Source: Drosophila pseudoobscura (lineage: Eukaryota > Arthropoda > Insecta > Diptera > Drosophilidae). Taken from it: a DNA stretch of 64,000 nucleotides. A program made the position numbers and the translations under genes. Shown here piece by piece: positions 48,761 to 60,089 of this stretch (positions are counted from its first letter, which is position 1; each line of letters starts with the position of its first letter). The stretch lies in the NCBI RefSeq assembly GCF_009870125.1, contig NC_046681.1, positions 17,931,001-17,995,000 of the forward strand, written 5' to 3'. The notes under the pieces were generated by a model. The model saw nothing but the letters and a program-made list of their open reading frames with translations. It was not told the origin of the DNA and searched no databases.

Positions 48761-51145
48761 TTATGCAAGACGACGTCGCTCACGGCTGCAGACCATGTCG
48801 CGATAGTCTCCCGATTGCCACAGATTGTGACGTTTCAGGTCAGATTCGTTGGCTGGCATGTAGGCGAAGAAGGTGTCCTGGATGTATCCGCCCAGGTGGG
48901 AGTCGCCGCGCAGGGCCAGCCAAGTGAGACGCGTTTCCTCCAGAGCCAATTGATTAAGTGTGCCGTAGTATTCCTTTTTCATATTCTTGGCCTGGCACAT
49001 GACTCGGTTTTTGTGGCTATAGCTGACCAAACCTGTGTCAGTGTGGATTTTGGCATTTAACATCCTTTTCTGACGGGACGTTTCCCTTAGACCAATAGTT
49101 TGGATGAGTTGACACGAGGAATTGACCAGCTGCTGCATCTCCTTGCTTGTGTATGACTTTCCGTAGCGCTTGGACACCCAATCTATCAGCATCGGCACCT
49201 TGTGGGCATTGGGAAATGTCGCCAACACATAGTTGGGATTGGACTTCATGATCTTCAGGGCTGCCTTTAGCAGAGCCTGTATTTGCTGCCTGTCGTCAGG
49301 ATTAATCGGCTTCACGCTCTGCATCGTCCTCGACTCATCCTCCTCTTTTTTCTTAGCTGCCATTGCAGCTTCCGCTACGGCGGCGTTCTCTCTAAATACT
49401 CCGGTAGCGCAGCTTGCGGCCGCTTTGAGCACAGCTTTCGATGGCCATTCATTGTCTTTCTCTGGCCCTGGACTCGCACCGTTGCTCCCGGCTAGGGCCG
49501 CAATGCAAAGTTTCTCGATTAGCGGCTGCTTATCCTCCAGATCCACGGGAAAGAAGTCCGATTGCGGCTCAACGTCTTGAAGGTCAAGTCCTTTTAGATT
49601 GAATACCTTGAAGTAGTCAAGCTCTATGCCCTGGCCGGTCCTTGTGGTAAAACAGTCTGTCTCTTGCTCTAGTGGGTCTTTACGCGGACACTGGAGAGTC
49701 CGACTACAGGGCGGAATGAGATCGGCGAGATTTTTAAAGTCAGTGCTGAGCACCTTTGAATCCTCTTTGGTTATCTGCGACTTTTTCTTTGTATGCCTGG
49801 TGCTGGACGACTTACGACTCTTTCTCTTGTGCGAGTGACTCAAAAGGCTGGCCGTTTTACGCGTATGTCTTTTGGGCGGCTTCTTATCCGTTTCGCTGGG
49901 TTCAACCAATATCTCGTCTCCGATCACCAGTTTGCAGTCTGCTTCCACCAGTTTGCAGTCTCCGGCCCCACATCGTCTGTTTGATTGCTGACCTCCTTGC
50001 AGCTCCACCACTTTAACCAATCCATCATCTTGCGGAAGCGGATGGGCCTTGGGGTGCAAATCGGCGCCCAGAAGAATCGACAAATCGGCCCTACCGGCTC
50101 TTTTGGTATGGGGCGTGCTTACGAGATGAGTGCACACCTGACAAGTTCCGTCCACTTTCCCACTGCGAACCTTTCCGACTTCGATCAACTGTCGCTGGGA
50201 AAAATGTCGGATCTTTTCGGCTGCGCACTCGATCTCTCTTTCTAGATTCTGTATGACCCGCTTGCGAGAGGCCTTTTTGTCGGAGCCCGACAAGTCCAGT
50301 AGAGACATACATCTCTGGAAAGCTTCCTCGGCCACCTCCTCCTTCTTCTTTGTTGCGGCTTCCTTTACCAGGCGATGGGTGTGGCACAGGGACTCCTCTT
50401 CCTCAACGCCCATTATCGGGGGGTCCAAAGTCAGGCGATTGAGCTCGTCTGTCAGCAGTTTCTTGATCACCCGCTTGGCGGGTGAAAGCTTGTAGTAGGA
50501 GAACCACCGTAAGTCCTCCTCTGGAATCTCGAGCAGCCCCCTATTCTTGTCGTATTCGGGAAAGCGCAGCTTGCTGTCGGGAGGTCCCCACTGTTGGTTT
50601 TTCGCCGGATTGAACAGCTTCGGCCGCCGCAGAGGTGCAAAGTATGGAGACTCACAATCGCGGCGTGTGGGCTTAGGCTGTGTTGCCGTTTTGTGCCTAA
50701 TTTTGGCACAGCCCCCGGGTCGCAGCTTTTTCGAGTGCGTGCTTGGGGGCAGCAGGCGGTCCAGCTCGCGCAAGGTGGCCGGCATGTCCAGGTGGGCAAT
50801 GGCCGAGAGGAGCAGCTGTTCGTTCACCGTGAAATTTTTACGGGTGCACTCGGAGTCGGCGGAGGTATTGATCGGCTTGTACTCGGCCTCCCAGATGAAA
50901 TAGAGAAAGGCTATTTCGCTGCCATTACTGATTTTCATGATGGTCTTGATTCGGGAAGCTTTCACCATAGGCCGAAGGCCCAAGTGGTACAAGCAGCCAG
51001 ACACACGATACGTCGACTCCTGTTCCGTGTCGTCCCGCAGGGCACGGAACAGCATGTCACAGGCACCGATCTGCACCCGTGATAGTCCCCGCAACCAGTT
51101 GACGCTCTGACTCTGCAAAAACTTTGACAGCTCGGTTCCATCCAT
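48761..51145 (-). CDS. Intronless uncharacterised 794-residue protein (possible DUF4770/DUF4771 family)
   Basis: One uninterrupted frame from ATG at 51145-51143 (MDGTELSKF) to TAA at 48761-48763. The frame is open five codons further upstream but no earlier ATG exists. The N-terminal 120 residues look globular (SRVQIGACDMLFRALRDD). The middle is charged and Lys/Arg-rich with a KRHTRKTASLLSHSHKRKSR stretch that could be a nuclear signal, and one CxxC (CQVC). The last 200 residues look conserved and globular, with VLATFPNAHKVPMLIDWV followed by KRYGK. From memory this resembles insect DUF4770/DUF4771 proteins, many expressed in testis, but that is weak. Function unknown; the length of the frame and its amino-acid make-up leave little doubt that it is coding. 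Confidence 0.85.
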   Translation of the reverse strand: MDGTELSKFLQSQSVNWLRGLSRVQIGACDMLFRALRDDTEQESTYRVSGCLYHLGLRPMVKASRIKTIMKISNGSEIAFLYFIWEAEYKPINTSADSECTRKNFTVNEQLLLSAIAHLDMPATLRELDRLLPPSTHSKKLRPGGCAKIRHKTATQPKPTRRDCESPYFAPLRRPKLFNPAKNQQWGPPDSKLRFPEYDKNRGLLEIPEEDLRWFSYYKLSPAKRVIKKLLTDELNRLTLDPPIMGVEEEESLCHTHRLVKEAATKKKEEVAEEAFQRCMSLLDLSGSDKKASRKRVIQNLEREIECAAEKIRHFSQRQLIEVGKVRSGKVDGTCQVCTHLVSTPHTKRAGRADLSILLGADLHPKAHPLPQDDGLVKVVELQGGQQSNRRCGAGDCKLVEADCKLVIGDEILVEPSETDKKPPKRHTRKTASLLSHSHKRKSRKSSSTRHTKKKSQITKEDSKVLSTDFKNLADLIPPCSRTLQCPRKDPLEQETDCFTTRTGQGIELDYFKVFNLKGLDLQDVEPQSDFFPVDLEDKQPLIEKLCIAALAGSNGASPGPEKDNEWPSKAVLKAAASCATGVFRENAAVAEAAMAAKKKEEDESRTMQSVKPINPDDRQQIQALLKAALKIMKSNPNYVLATFPNAHKVPMLIDWVSKRYGKSYTSKEMQQLVNSSCQLIQTIGLRETSRQKRMLNAKIHTDTGLVSYSHKNRVMCQAKNMKKEYYGTLNQLALEETRLTWLALRGDSHLGGYIQDTFFAYMPANESDLKRHNLWQSGDYRDMVCSRERRRLA

Positions 51146-54100
51146 TTTCGTTCGATTCAACTTCTTTGGCAGGCGAAGATATTTTTGTAAATTTTGTCTT
51201 TTTTCGTAAAATGTTTCACTACAAATTTATGTGTACGAGTACTTAATCATGTGTGTCTGGAGAATACTAGAATTTTAGAATTTTCAAAAAAGATTACCGG
51301 AACTTTATCTCTACTTTGGGGAATCTCCTTTGCTGCCCTCGAGAGCCAGTCAGAGATTTCAGAGATTGAAACCAATGTTAATTACATCATGGAATACAAA
51401 TTCCATCAAGGAGCACAAACCAAATCAAAAGCCTTTTACATTTTAAAACGAAATTTAATTCAATTACGCAGCTTAACTGCCCAGCAGAATGTAATAACCG
51501 CAAACGAAAGGAGAAAGAATAGAAGACGGGCAGGACAGGCAGGATACGCAGGACACCCAGCCAAGACAGGACGGGGCGCGGGAGAGACTTTGCTTGGCTA
51601 AGTAAGCGAGCGACTGCCATGCGGCTACATGATTGCATTTGTGCTCTTGGATGTCGTTTGTAATTGTCTGTACTTAAAAACTCATCAGACAAAACGACAA
51701 TGCGGCAATGGTCGGGGCATGGGGGCCTGCACTGGAAGTGGAATCATTCCCACCACCACCACCACCAGCATCAGCATCAGCAGCCGCCATCAACATCAAC
51801 ATCACCAGCCGCCACCGACATTGCCATCGCCATCGCCATCGCCCTCAACCAGGCCAACAGTTAAGGACAGTTTTATCAACTGCAGGACAAATATTGTTGC
51901 ATACCCCCAGGCGCAATAAGGCGAGCTGAGCCCGAACTAGTTGCGTGTTGTGTTGAGTCGTTGTTTAGTTTTGTTAGCACTTTATGCAAAATGGCGACTG
52001 TTCCATGTTTGTCTTGTAGTGCGACAACAAGTGGGCAGGAGTGGCCGGCACTGATATCCCTAGCCACAAGCCCCTATCAGGGCGCACTTGACGGTTGGCG
52101 CATGGCGCATGGAGCATGCAAAACTATTTAATCAACACTCAGTGGCATTTGCAGCATTCAAAATGAGTTTAAAATGCTCTTTACTGTAACTCAGCTCTGT
52201 GGCAATTAGTCGCATTGTGGTGCGAAGTCTGAGTTATGCACTGAGCGTACAGTTTGCATATAAATAAGGCGGCGACAAAACTTTGCTAATGCCCCTGATG
52301 AAGTTACTCGGCTCGCCCAACACGGCAGCCACCGCCAGTGCACGGTGCTGGGGAGTGGAGTGGCAGCTGCGGCATCTGTGGCATGGAACGCATTTTGCAT
52401 TTTTAATGCAGACTCAATCTATGCAATTATAAATTTAATGTGCACAATGGAGCACATTCAGTTTTAAGCGGCATAAAATGAAGTGCCAACCTCAAGAAGG
52501 CAGCTTCTTCAGTAGATAAAATTGTAGTGGCCGGGGAACAGCACGTCCTTACAGCCTGTCCATAACCTTTCACTACGGTTCTTGGGCTTGGCTCATCAGT
52601 AATTTCAAAAGGTCCCACCTTGTCCACCGACCAAGTTCCAGGAGCCTGCCAACAAAATATTTACACTCCAAGGAAGGCCCCCTCCAAGCCCTCAACTCTG
52701 TATCCAATTTGCAGCATAGCAGGAGGCGCCTCCACCTCTTCAACTGAAGCTCTACGAGGAGCCTCGACTCCATGGCGTAGAGATGAATGAAAATTGATTC
52801 CCTTTCTACTGCGGACTGGCAATTGAATCAATTTTTGTAATTTTATTTGCGCATAAATAAAGGATATGGCAGCCACAAAGCTTCGACCCAACTTCGACCA
52901 CAGGTGGGCGGACAGGACATGCCAGGGCCAATCATACAAAACTTCACAGAGGATTGGGACTGTCAACTTGGTGGGGCCCGCCCCACTACGAGTATCATCC
53001 GCCCATCCAGATATACTCGTGCACTGCGGGCTAAATGGGCGAGGACTAGACCGACTGGGACCAGCGCCTGAAACTATGCTTTGAACTTAATTAGCTGCAC
53101 ATTACGAATTTTTACTGCCAGAGTCGGTTACTGCAGTCAGTCGGTCGGTTGGTCCTTGCCACTTCCTTTGGCCATTTTACGGCAGGACTAATTTTTGTTT
53201 TCGACAACGTCGACGACGACGCCAACAGCAAAGGATTGTCGCAGCCCCGGCCATACACATGGCAAGGCAGGGGCAAGAAGGGGACCAGGCGAAGCTGGGG
53301 AAGCTGAGGAAACGAAGGAAGGGGCTCCAGGTAGGAAATGTTATACCACAGGCTGCACAGGCTGCGTCGTCGACGCCAAAGGAAATGTTACCGAGATTAA
53401 ATGTACTGCAACGACCATGGCGATGTCGGATAGGGCGTCGGATGAGGAGGTCGTTGCAATATATAGAGGGTGTGGAGGGTGTGGGGGGGAAGGGGGGCTG
53501 GCCCTGTCTACGCGGACAGGTGGTCAAGGCGTGATTATGCTGTGACACCCCATGGCCTGGCCCTGGAAGCAAGCTACCGATTCCATTCCATTCCAGAGGA
53601 GAGGGCCTGCTCCTGCTCCTGCTCCTGCTCTGCCCACCATTTGCCCACCGAGGCTTTGTCCTGCGTGTTGGCGGTGGCGTAATAAGCGAAATGAATTTAT
53701 GCAGCACAAATTTTTGCAGCTCCCCATTTTCATTGCTCTTTTTCTTTCTACTCTCCACTTTTTTCCTTTAGCTGTAATTAAGCAAAAATGCCGAGCTGGA
53801 TATTTAAAATGATCAACAAAACTTTCCGAGCTGCTTGGGCTTTTGCTTATTTAATGCTGCCCGTATAGAATATCCTAATGGCTTTATCAAACGAATGGCC
53901 ATCGAACACTGAAACTCAAGTTTATAATTGCCACATTTTGCTTTTGATAAGCAACCGAGAGAGGGAGAGAGGCAGAGAGGGCGAGGGCGATGAAAACTCT
54001 TCCTCTGACCTGAACAGAACCCATCATAAAGCGATAAGCACTCTTGCCTTTACAGAATGGAGCGAGCTTAAGAGCCCCCCAGAATGTGATGGGGAAAATA

Positions 54101-54701
54101 TGTTTGTAAACGATGAACTTCAAGTGGCTGTGGGTAAATATAAAACAGCAAGTGAACTGAACACCAAGCACACATCGCAGGGAATCTGTGCATCTTCGAC
54201 GAGTACTGGTCGGCAGTGGGCAGTGTGATATCGAGCCAGGAAGAGGGACTGTAACAGGAGTGGAGCACAGACGACTTGGGTCCAAACGGAGCAACCAACA
54301 CGTATCAGTAACAGCCAGGGTCGCAAAGTCGAGAAGCTTCAGTGATACCCAGGAGCAGTATAAGTTTCCGAGCGTATTCCACAACTCATCATTGCATTGT
54401 ATTGCGTTGGCTCCACAGTGCTCACCTCAGGCACGTGCCTCCCGCAATTTAAAGGCGGACCTGCAGAAGTGCAAAGGAGTAAAGGAGCAAAGGAACCCGT
54501 TCCGATGCCGGCACCAAACAAAAAGTGCAACCACAACAACTGCAAAAAGGGAATAAAGAAGCATAAAAGAATGAAGCTTACTGAACAAAAAAAAAAAAAC
54601 TATTTGAAGTCGGTATATCCGTTTAGGAAGCCAACAACTTCCCCTTACATAAGTAGTGGTAAACACACACAAACACCCCAAAAGAAAAACCAACACCCCC
54701 G

Positions 54702-54702
<1 letters not shown>

Positions 54703-54736
<34 letters not shown>
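54703..54736. repeat. (CA)17 microsatellite
   Basis: Perfect dinucleotide tract of 34 bases in intergenic DNA. Open frames on both strands across it encode His-Thr or Cys-Val runs and are artefacts. Confidence 0.95.
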
Positions 54737-54741
<5 letters not shown>

Positions 54742-55720
54742 TCAAAAACATAGATAGAAACAGAGAAATACACACGCAGGAAGCACTAGCGCTGGGTAAA
54801 GGAGTCAAGTCGAGTCGAGTCGAGGCGGCCGTACGCATGGCTTTTTGCCTTTCCCACTCCCAGTCAAAGGCATGTTCTTGAGCAGCTTTTCATAGACGTT
54901 AAGCCAGAGAGCTGCACTTGTCGTATCCCTCCCTCTGCTATGCCACGCTGTGCCGTGCCGTGCCGTGCCCTGCCGTGCTCTGCCCCTTCCCCATTCTTTG
55001 GCCAACTTGAAGTTTTCATAACAAATAAGAAAGGCTCGATACTTTGAGTAGTCCAAAAGTTAAGCTCAAGCCCGCTCAAAGGCTGGCAGCCAGATAAAAT
55101 GCAAAGCTCTTGAGCGTTTGAAACTTAATAAAAAATCCTCCGCGCTGCGACCTCCTCCCAGTAGTTCCGGAGTTCAATGTCAGGCTCCGCTGTGCTGTGC
55201 TGCCTGCCATGGAATGGGCCAAGTAATTTCTTAACACATCGCAAAAAGGGCTCAGCATACAATAAATAATAAAAAGTAATTTCTTGCACACTAAGAAAGA
55301 TACTTGGTCTTGAATAATTTGTTAAGAATACTTTCGAGCACGAAGCGAAAAAAAAATGGCCATCCTTTGGCCATTGCCTGAAAAAAAGTGCGCTTTTCAT
55401 TTTGTTCAGCTAAGATTTTTGATTAAAACATTTGTGGGTGGCACAACCCCCAGCACCCAGGGGCGTGCCGTTCAAGGTGAGCACGCAAGTTTTTGAAAAA
55501 TTTTAATTAATTCTCTGTTAAATGAAAACTTTCCGGGACATTGGGACAATGAAATATGGCTTGCCAGATGAGGGACACATCCACGCAGCCACGCATTTGC
55601 TCATTTTGATTTATGGCGAGGGTTAAGGAAACTATGGCTCGATTGAAGCTCTTCACTATCGCCGGCTCCAAGGGATCAGCCCGGGCACGTTCGTGGAGGT
55701 GCCCTCGGGGGGAGTGGAGT

Positions 55721-55735
55721 GGGGGGGGGGGGGGG
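55721..55735. repeat. Homopolymer run of 15 G
   Basis: Uninterrupted G run, preceded by GGGGGGAGTGGAGT. Runs of G this long are rare in fly DNA and are prone to sequencing error, so the true length is uncertain. Confidence 0.8.
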
Positions 55736-58700
55736 CAGTGCTCATATCGCTTGTTGAAACGCACGTTACCCAGCAGCCCACTGGCTGTAAGCAGCATTCA
55801 AAGCATTTCGCACCACATATTCCTTTTGACACCCGCTTTAATATTTATGGCCTAATGCAGGCATGGACGCAGCCCCTCTGCCAGTGGCCGATGCTATGTG
55901 GCCACATAGCAACTTCTTCTCATAAAGTGTCCGGCCACGCCACGCCGCGACGGCCTGCCCTGCCCGGCCCTGCCCTGTTTTGTTTCTAGCAATTTAACAG
56001 CTTTTGGGTAAAATAACAAGCCCAGCCAAACACACATCACGACAAGCAACAACCAACAGCCAACAAACGCAACAACGTTCGTGGAACGGGGAACAGGGAA
56101 CGGCCAACAAAAAGTCAAGCCAAACAATGCGCCACAAGAGGAGTCCGCACCTCTGCTGCCGGAGCGGAAAGTGGAAGACTAGAGCTGTAGAGGCAGATGT
56201 CAGGGAGAGGAGACAGACAGTGGCAGGGAGGCTGGCGATGGGGATGGGGATGGGTACTGCATATTTTTGCAACACAAAATAAACCGCAACAGCAGCAATT
56301 TGCGTCGGTTGTTAGTTTGGAGAGTTGCTTAAATTTACATGGACAGGGCGCACACATGACTAGACATGCGATCTATGGACAATGGGGTGGGGGGTAGGGG
56401 GTATGGGGTGTGGCGTATGTGTTCACGTTGGACCCTGCGCCATAACTGAATAAAACCATTTTTAAACAATTACCTTTAGGAGTGCTTTTATGAGCGCGGA
56501 AGTTGCGGACCAGCAGGAAAAAAACCAAACTAGCCCTCGCAGGGAACTCTCTAAAAAATGGCCAGAGCAATATTTGGCTTCCATTAGCTGCGTTTTATGG
56601 ACTCCCCAGCGATCCTCTCCGTTAACAGTTATTCAAGAGGTCGTGAGGTAAGTTCTTCACTACCTTCGTCCTCTCAGATCGAAGACTGGAGCTGGTCTTT
56701 CCCTGGAATCAATCAAATTCAATCTAGGACATAATTTCGTGACATACACGAAGTCACGAGCAGACCTTTGATTTTTGCAGCCCCAGGCACATGTGCAATC
56801 CTTGTGCAATGTGCAAACATCAGGACCAAGTTTTTCCGTTTCTCCGTTTTTCCGTTTTTCTGTTGCAACTTGCAAGGCTCAAAGTGTTCAAAGGAATCAT
56901 AAGTCAGGCCCGTGAGTGCTCATACGTGAGTTGCCTCGGCAATCAGATGAACTCCTGCCGTCTTCATAATTGTGACCGAAGGGTGTTTGGGGCTTTTATT
57001 TGTTGAGTGCTTTTCAAGGTTGTCGCTGCATTCGGAGATCCGGCGAGCTCTCCCAACAGCGCTTTCCACTTATCTCGGACAAAAAATGCAGCACCGAAAC
57101 TGCAGTGTAGCATAAAATGGCAAAATACAAATAAATAAGTAAATAAAAAAAATATAGATTGCCAGGAGACCAACATCCACGCCCCGAGGCGAGGTTACGC
57201 ATGCGTGCCGCAACAGTTCCCGCCCACTGGCACTGCCTACCACCAGACACATACCCATCACGCTGAGTGCGGTGGCATGCTTGTCTGCTGGCTGCTGGCT
57301 GCTGGCTGCCACTTCTAACCCTCCGACTTGAATTATGAAATGTGAAAATTGTGTTAAATAAGTAAACAGAGGATGCGTTTGTGCAACATTCACACACGGG
57401 GCCGCCCCCCAATCCCCTCCTGTGCCATCGACCACAGACACGCTCAAGTCACGTATCCACGAACTGACTTTCACGTTTCATGGCAGCCCAACCGCCCAGC
57501 AGAGTAGAAAAAAAGCCATTTAGGCAACTCCCTCACCACCCATGCCCCCGCCCTCCCCACGCGAAACCCCACTCACACCCTATCCGCCACCCAACCCCAA
57601 AGTACGCTCAACGAGCAGCTGTCCCTTCAGTCAGAGCCATGCAGCAGTTGCAATATTTGATCTAAAATATGTATGGGCGGCGGAAATTGTTTTTGTGTTA
57701 AATGGCGGAAGCAACGGGATTGTAATTAAAATTTGCTTTAAACTTAATGGAAAGTATTTAATATACAATTGGAATTTCCCCACGCCCCCCTCCAGCACCC
57801 ACTGGAGCAGCAGGCCTGACTTTGACAGCGGACGAATGGAATTGCTCCTCCGGAATGTGGCCAAGGTTCTGATGAAATAGTATCTGCTCCTGCCCGCCCC
57901 CAGTCGGAGTGGATGTAGTAGTAGTAGCACTGTACGACCACGAACCCAGTTGTATGGCAAATTAAATAGTTGCCAGTATCTGTTGGAGTATCTGTTCTGG
58001 ATAACTTGTACATTTCATTACCTTTGATCTGGGAAGGAGTGCGAGCATATTCCCGTCGCCCAATGAGTGGCTGGAGCCCGGCAAACATTCAATGGCCACC
58101 TAAAATATGCAACGAATTTTCTGGACGACTCCAGCTGCATGCGAAATATTCTTTCCGCCTGCACGCCCCAACCCTGACTCCATCCGACCCCAATAAACCC
58201 GTTTTGCATGCGTACGAGTATGTGCATGCCTCAAATAGTTGCCACACATTAAATTTCCGGACCACCATCCGTTCTTTAAATGCAGAAGGATGTGCAATAA
58301 ACGCCAACTAAAAGGCACGCCAAAAAATTACAAAAATTAAAAAACGAAGCAAAGAAACGCAGGAGAGCAGGAAAGAGACGCGGAGGAAACGAAGAGGAAA
58401 TTCCATGGCAAAGGAAAATGCCGAAAATGAAATGACGCTAAAAGTATCGCAATAAAAATGCATTAAAATGCCTTTACCAGGGGAGTATATAATTTTGTTG
58501 CTCCCTCGTGTACGTCGTCCTGGTCGTAGCCGGAGTCGTAGTCGGAGTCGGAGTCGTAGTCAGAGCCGTATGCGTTGTCCCCAACTGTATTTCAATACAA
58601 TCTATGGCGAACAATTAGGCGCCGATTCGAATTTATTCCGTATTCGGGGGGCTGCAGACGTCTGGGAATAATATTTTTATGGCCAATGGCGCGTATAAAT

Positions 58701-60089
58701 CCCGGACAGCTGGCATGTAATTCAAAATGGCCAGAGGAACGTGCAATACATACTAAGTTCTGCCAGCTACGGGGTAACGACTGCTCTATAATTTATAGTT
58801 TCGCTTGATTTGAGTACATAAATTTCCTGCCAAACGCCTTAACTGTGCAACGCCTTTGGATGCGCTGATCAATAGCCGAAGATGCAGAATATTTCGTGAG
58901 TCGTCTGGGCCAATGCGCTTTTAATGTGTTTATTGACTTTGCAAGCGACGGGGAAATGGCCAGGCCAATGCCAGGCTGAAACGGAGAGAGTCCGAGAGAT
59001 GAGGCCAATCAATCAAGTGCCATCTAGTTAATTAATCCTGATAGTGCCGAAGGTAAGAAGTGTGTGCTTGTGTGTGGCTCTGTCTTGAATCTCATTGTTA
59101 ATATGTATCGCAGAGAAAAATGAAAATAAATTCCATGGATTCCGTATATTCCAAGGCAGAATGTGTCAATAAATGCATGCAGAGTCCGAGTACATGTGTG
59201 CTTTGCACTCCCAGCCACACCAGTAACTGAATATTAAACATGAAATTTCACTTAGACTGGCATGCAACTAATCTGCGTAGGAAGTGGGCGGGTGTGCAAG
59301 TACATTTATATTTAATTCGAGTACAATATACTGCAGTGTAGCTGCTGCTGTTGCTGTAGCATTCGAGGCATTCGAAGGACGCAGCCAGTCCAAGAGTTTG
59401 TGCCTTAATGAAGAGTTGTTCAAGTCGGACAATAGCTCAAAAAATGCAATACTCGATTGCATATGTGTACACACTAGTAAATTAAAAATGCAATTGAAAT
59501 TTAATTAAATTCCCTAATCCGGTGAGCGTAAGCAACACGTACGTACACACATACACACATGCATATTTATGCACAATCGCAGCCATGCGGCAAGAGGAAA
59601 GTTCAATTACAGCCAACCCAAACAAAGCCAAGTTAATTTGAAGCCCGACTGGGTTGAATAACTTGCTTGCAGTTTAATTAGGGAATAGTAATGGGAATAT
59701 TTCGAGGACCAACACAGATAGAAGCTTCGATAACGAATGAATGAGTAGATTGGGTTACTTTTGTTGTGACATGGTAGGCGAAAATCAGGTATATGAACGA
59801 TTAAGAGATACGGATCGTTGGGCTCTTCAGTCACGTTCTGTTGGTGCAATTTTTGTATCGGTCTGGGTTTTCTGTCAAATCTAGAAGAGGAAACGTAGAA
59901 AAACGTAAACTAAATAATTCAATTCAAAATTTTCGATCACCGACACATACAACCCTTCAGATAGTTCGACTCAAATGGGTAGCACTGACAAATCTGCCTT
60001 GTTCAACACTGGATAATACTTTGAAGAGTCATCGCAGCTTTCATTTTATGATTCGCTTCTATAAATTTTACACGCTTTTTCTGAAAACT

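Larger units (their letters stand above)
51146..60089. other. Second gene desert (about 8.9 kb)
   Basis: No spliced gene, RNA gene or transposon was recognised. The 5' ends of the flanking divergent genes (minus-strand gene ending at 51145, plus-strand gene from 60090) must lie at its two edges. Repeats include CACCAC/CATCAG/CATCGC triplets at about 51750-51845, CTGCTC near 53607-53635, a (CA)17 tract at 54703-54736, GCCGT/GCCCT near 54950-54980, a G15 run at 55721-55735, and GTCGTA/GTCGGA near 58515-58560. Confidence 0.5.

Noticed and set aside
54397-54838. Open frames on both strands over the (CA)17 tract
   Set aside because: Products are His-Thr or Cys-Val runs from a microsatellite.
59841-60089. 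Upstream extension of the 946-residue frame
   Set aside because: The far end begins with TTG rather than ATG, and the added segment has a different, intergenic-looking composition. The in-frame ATG at 60048 cannot be excluded.
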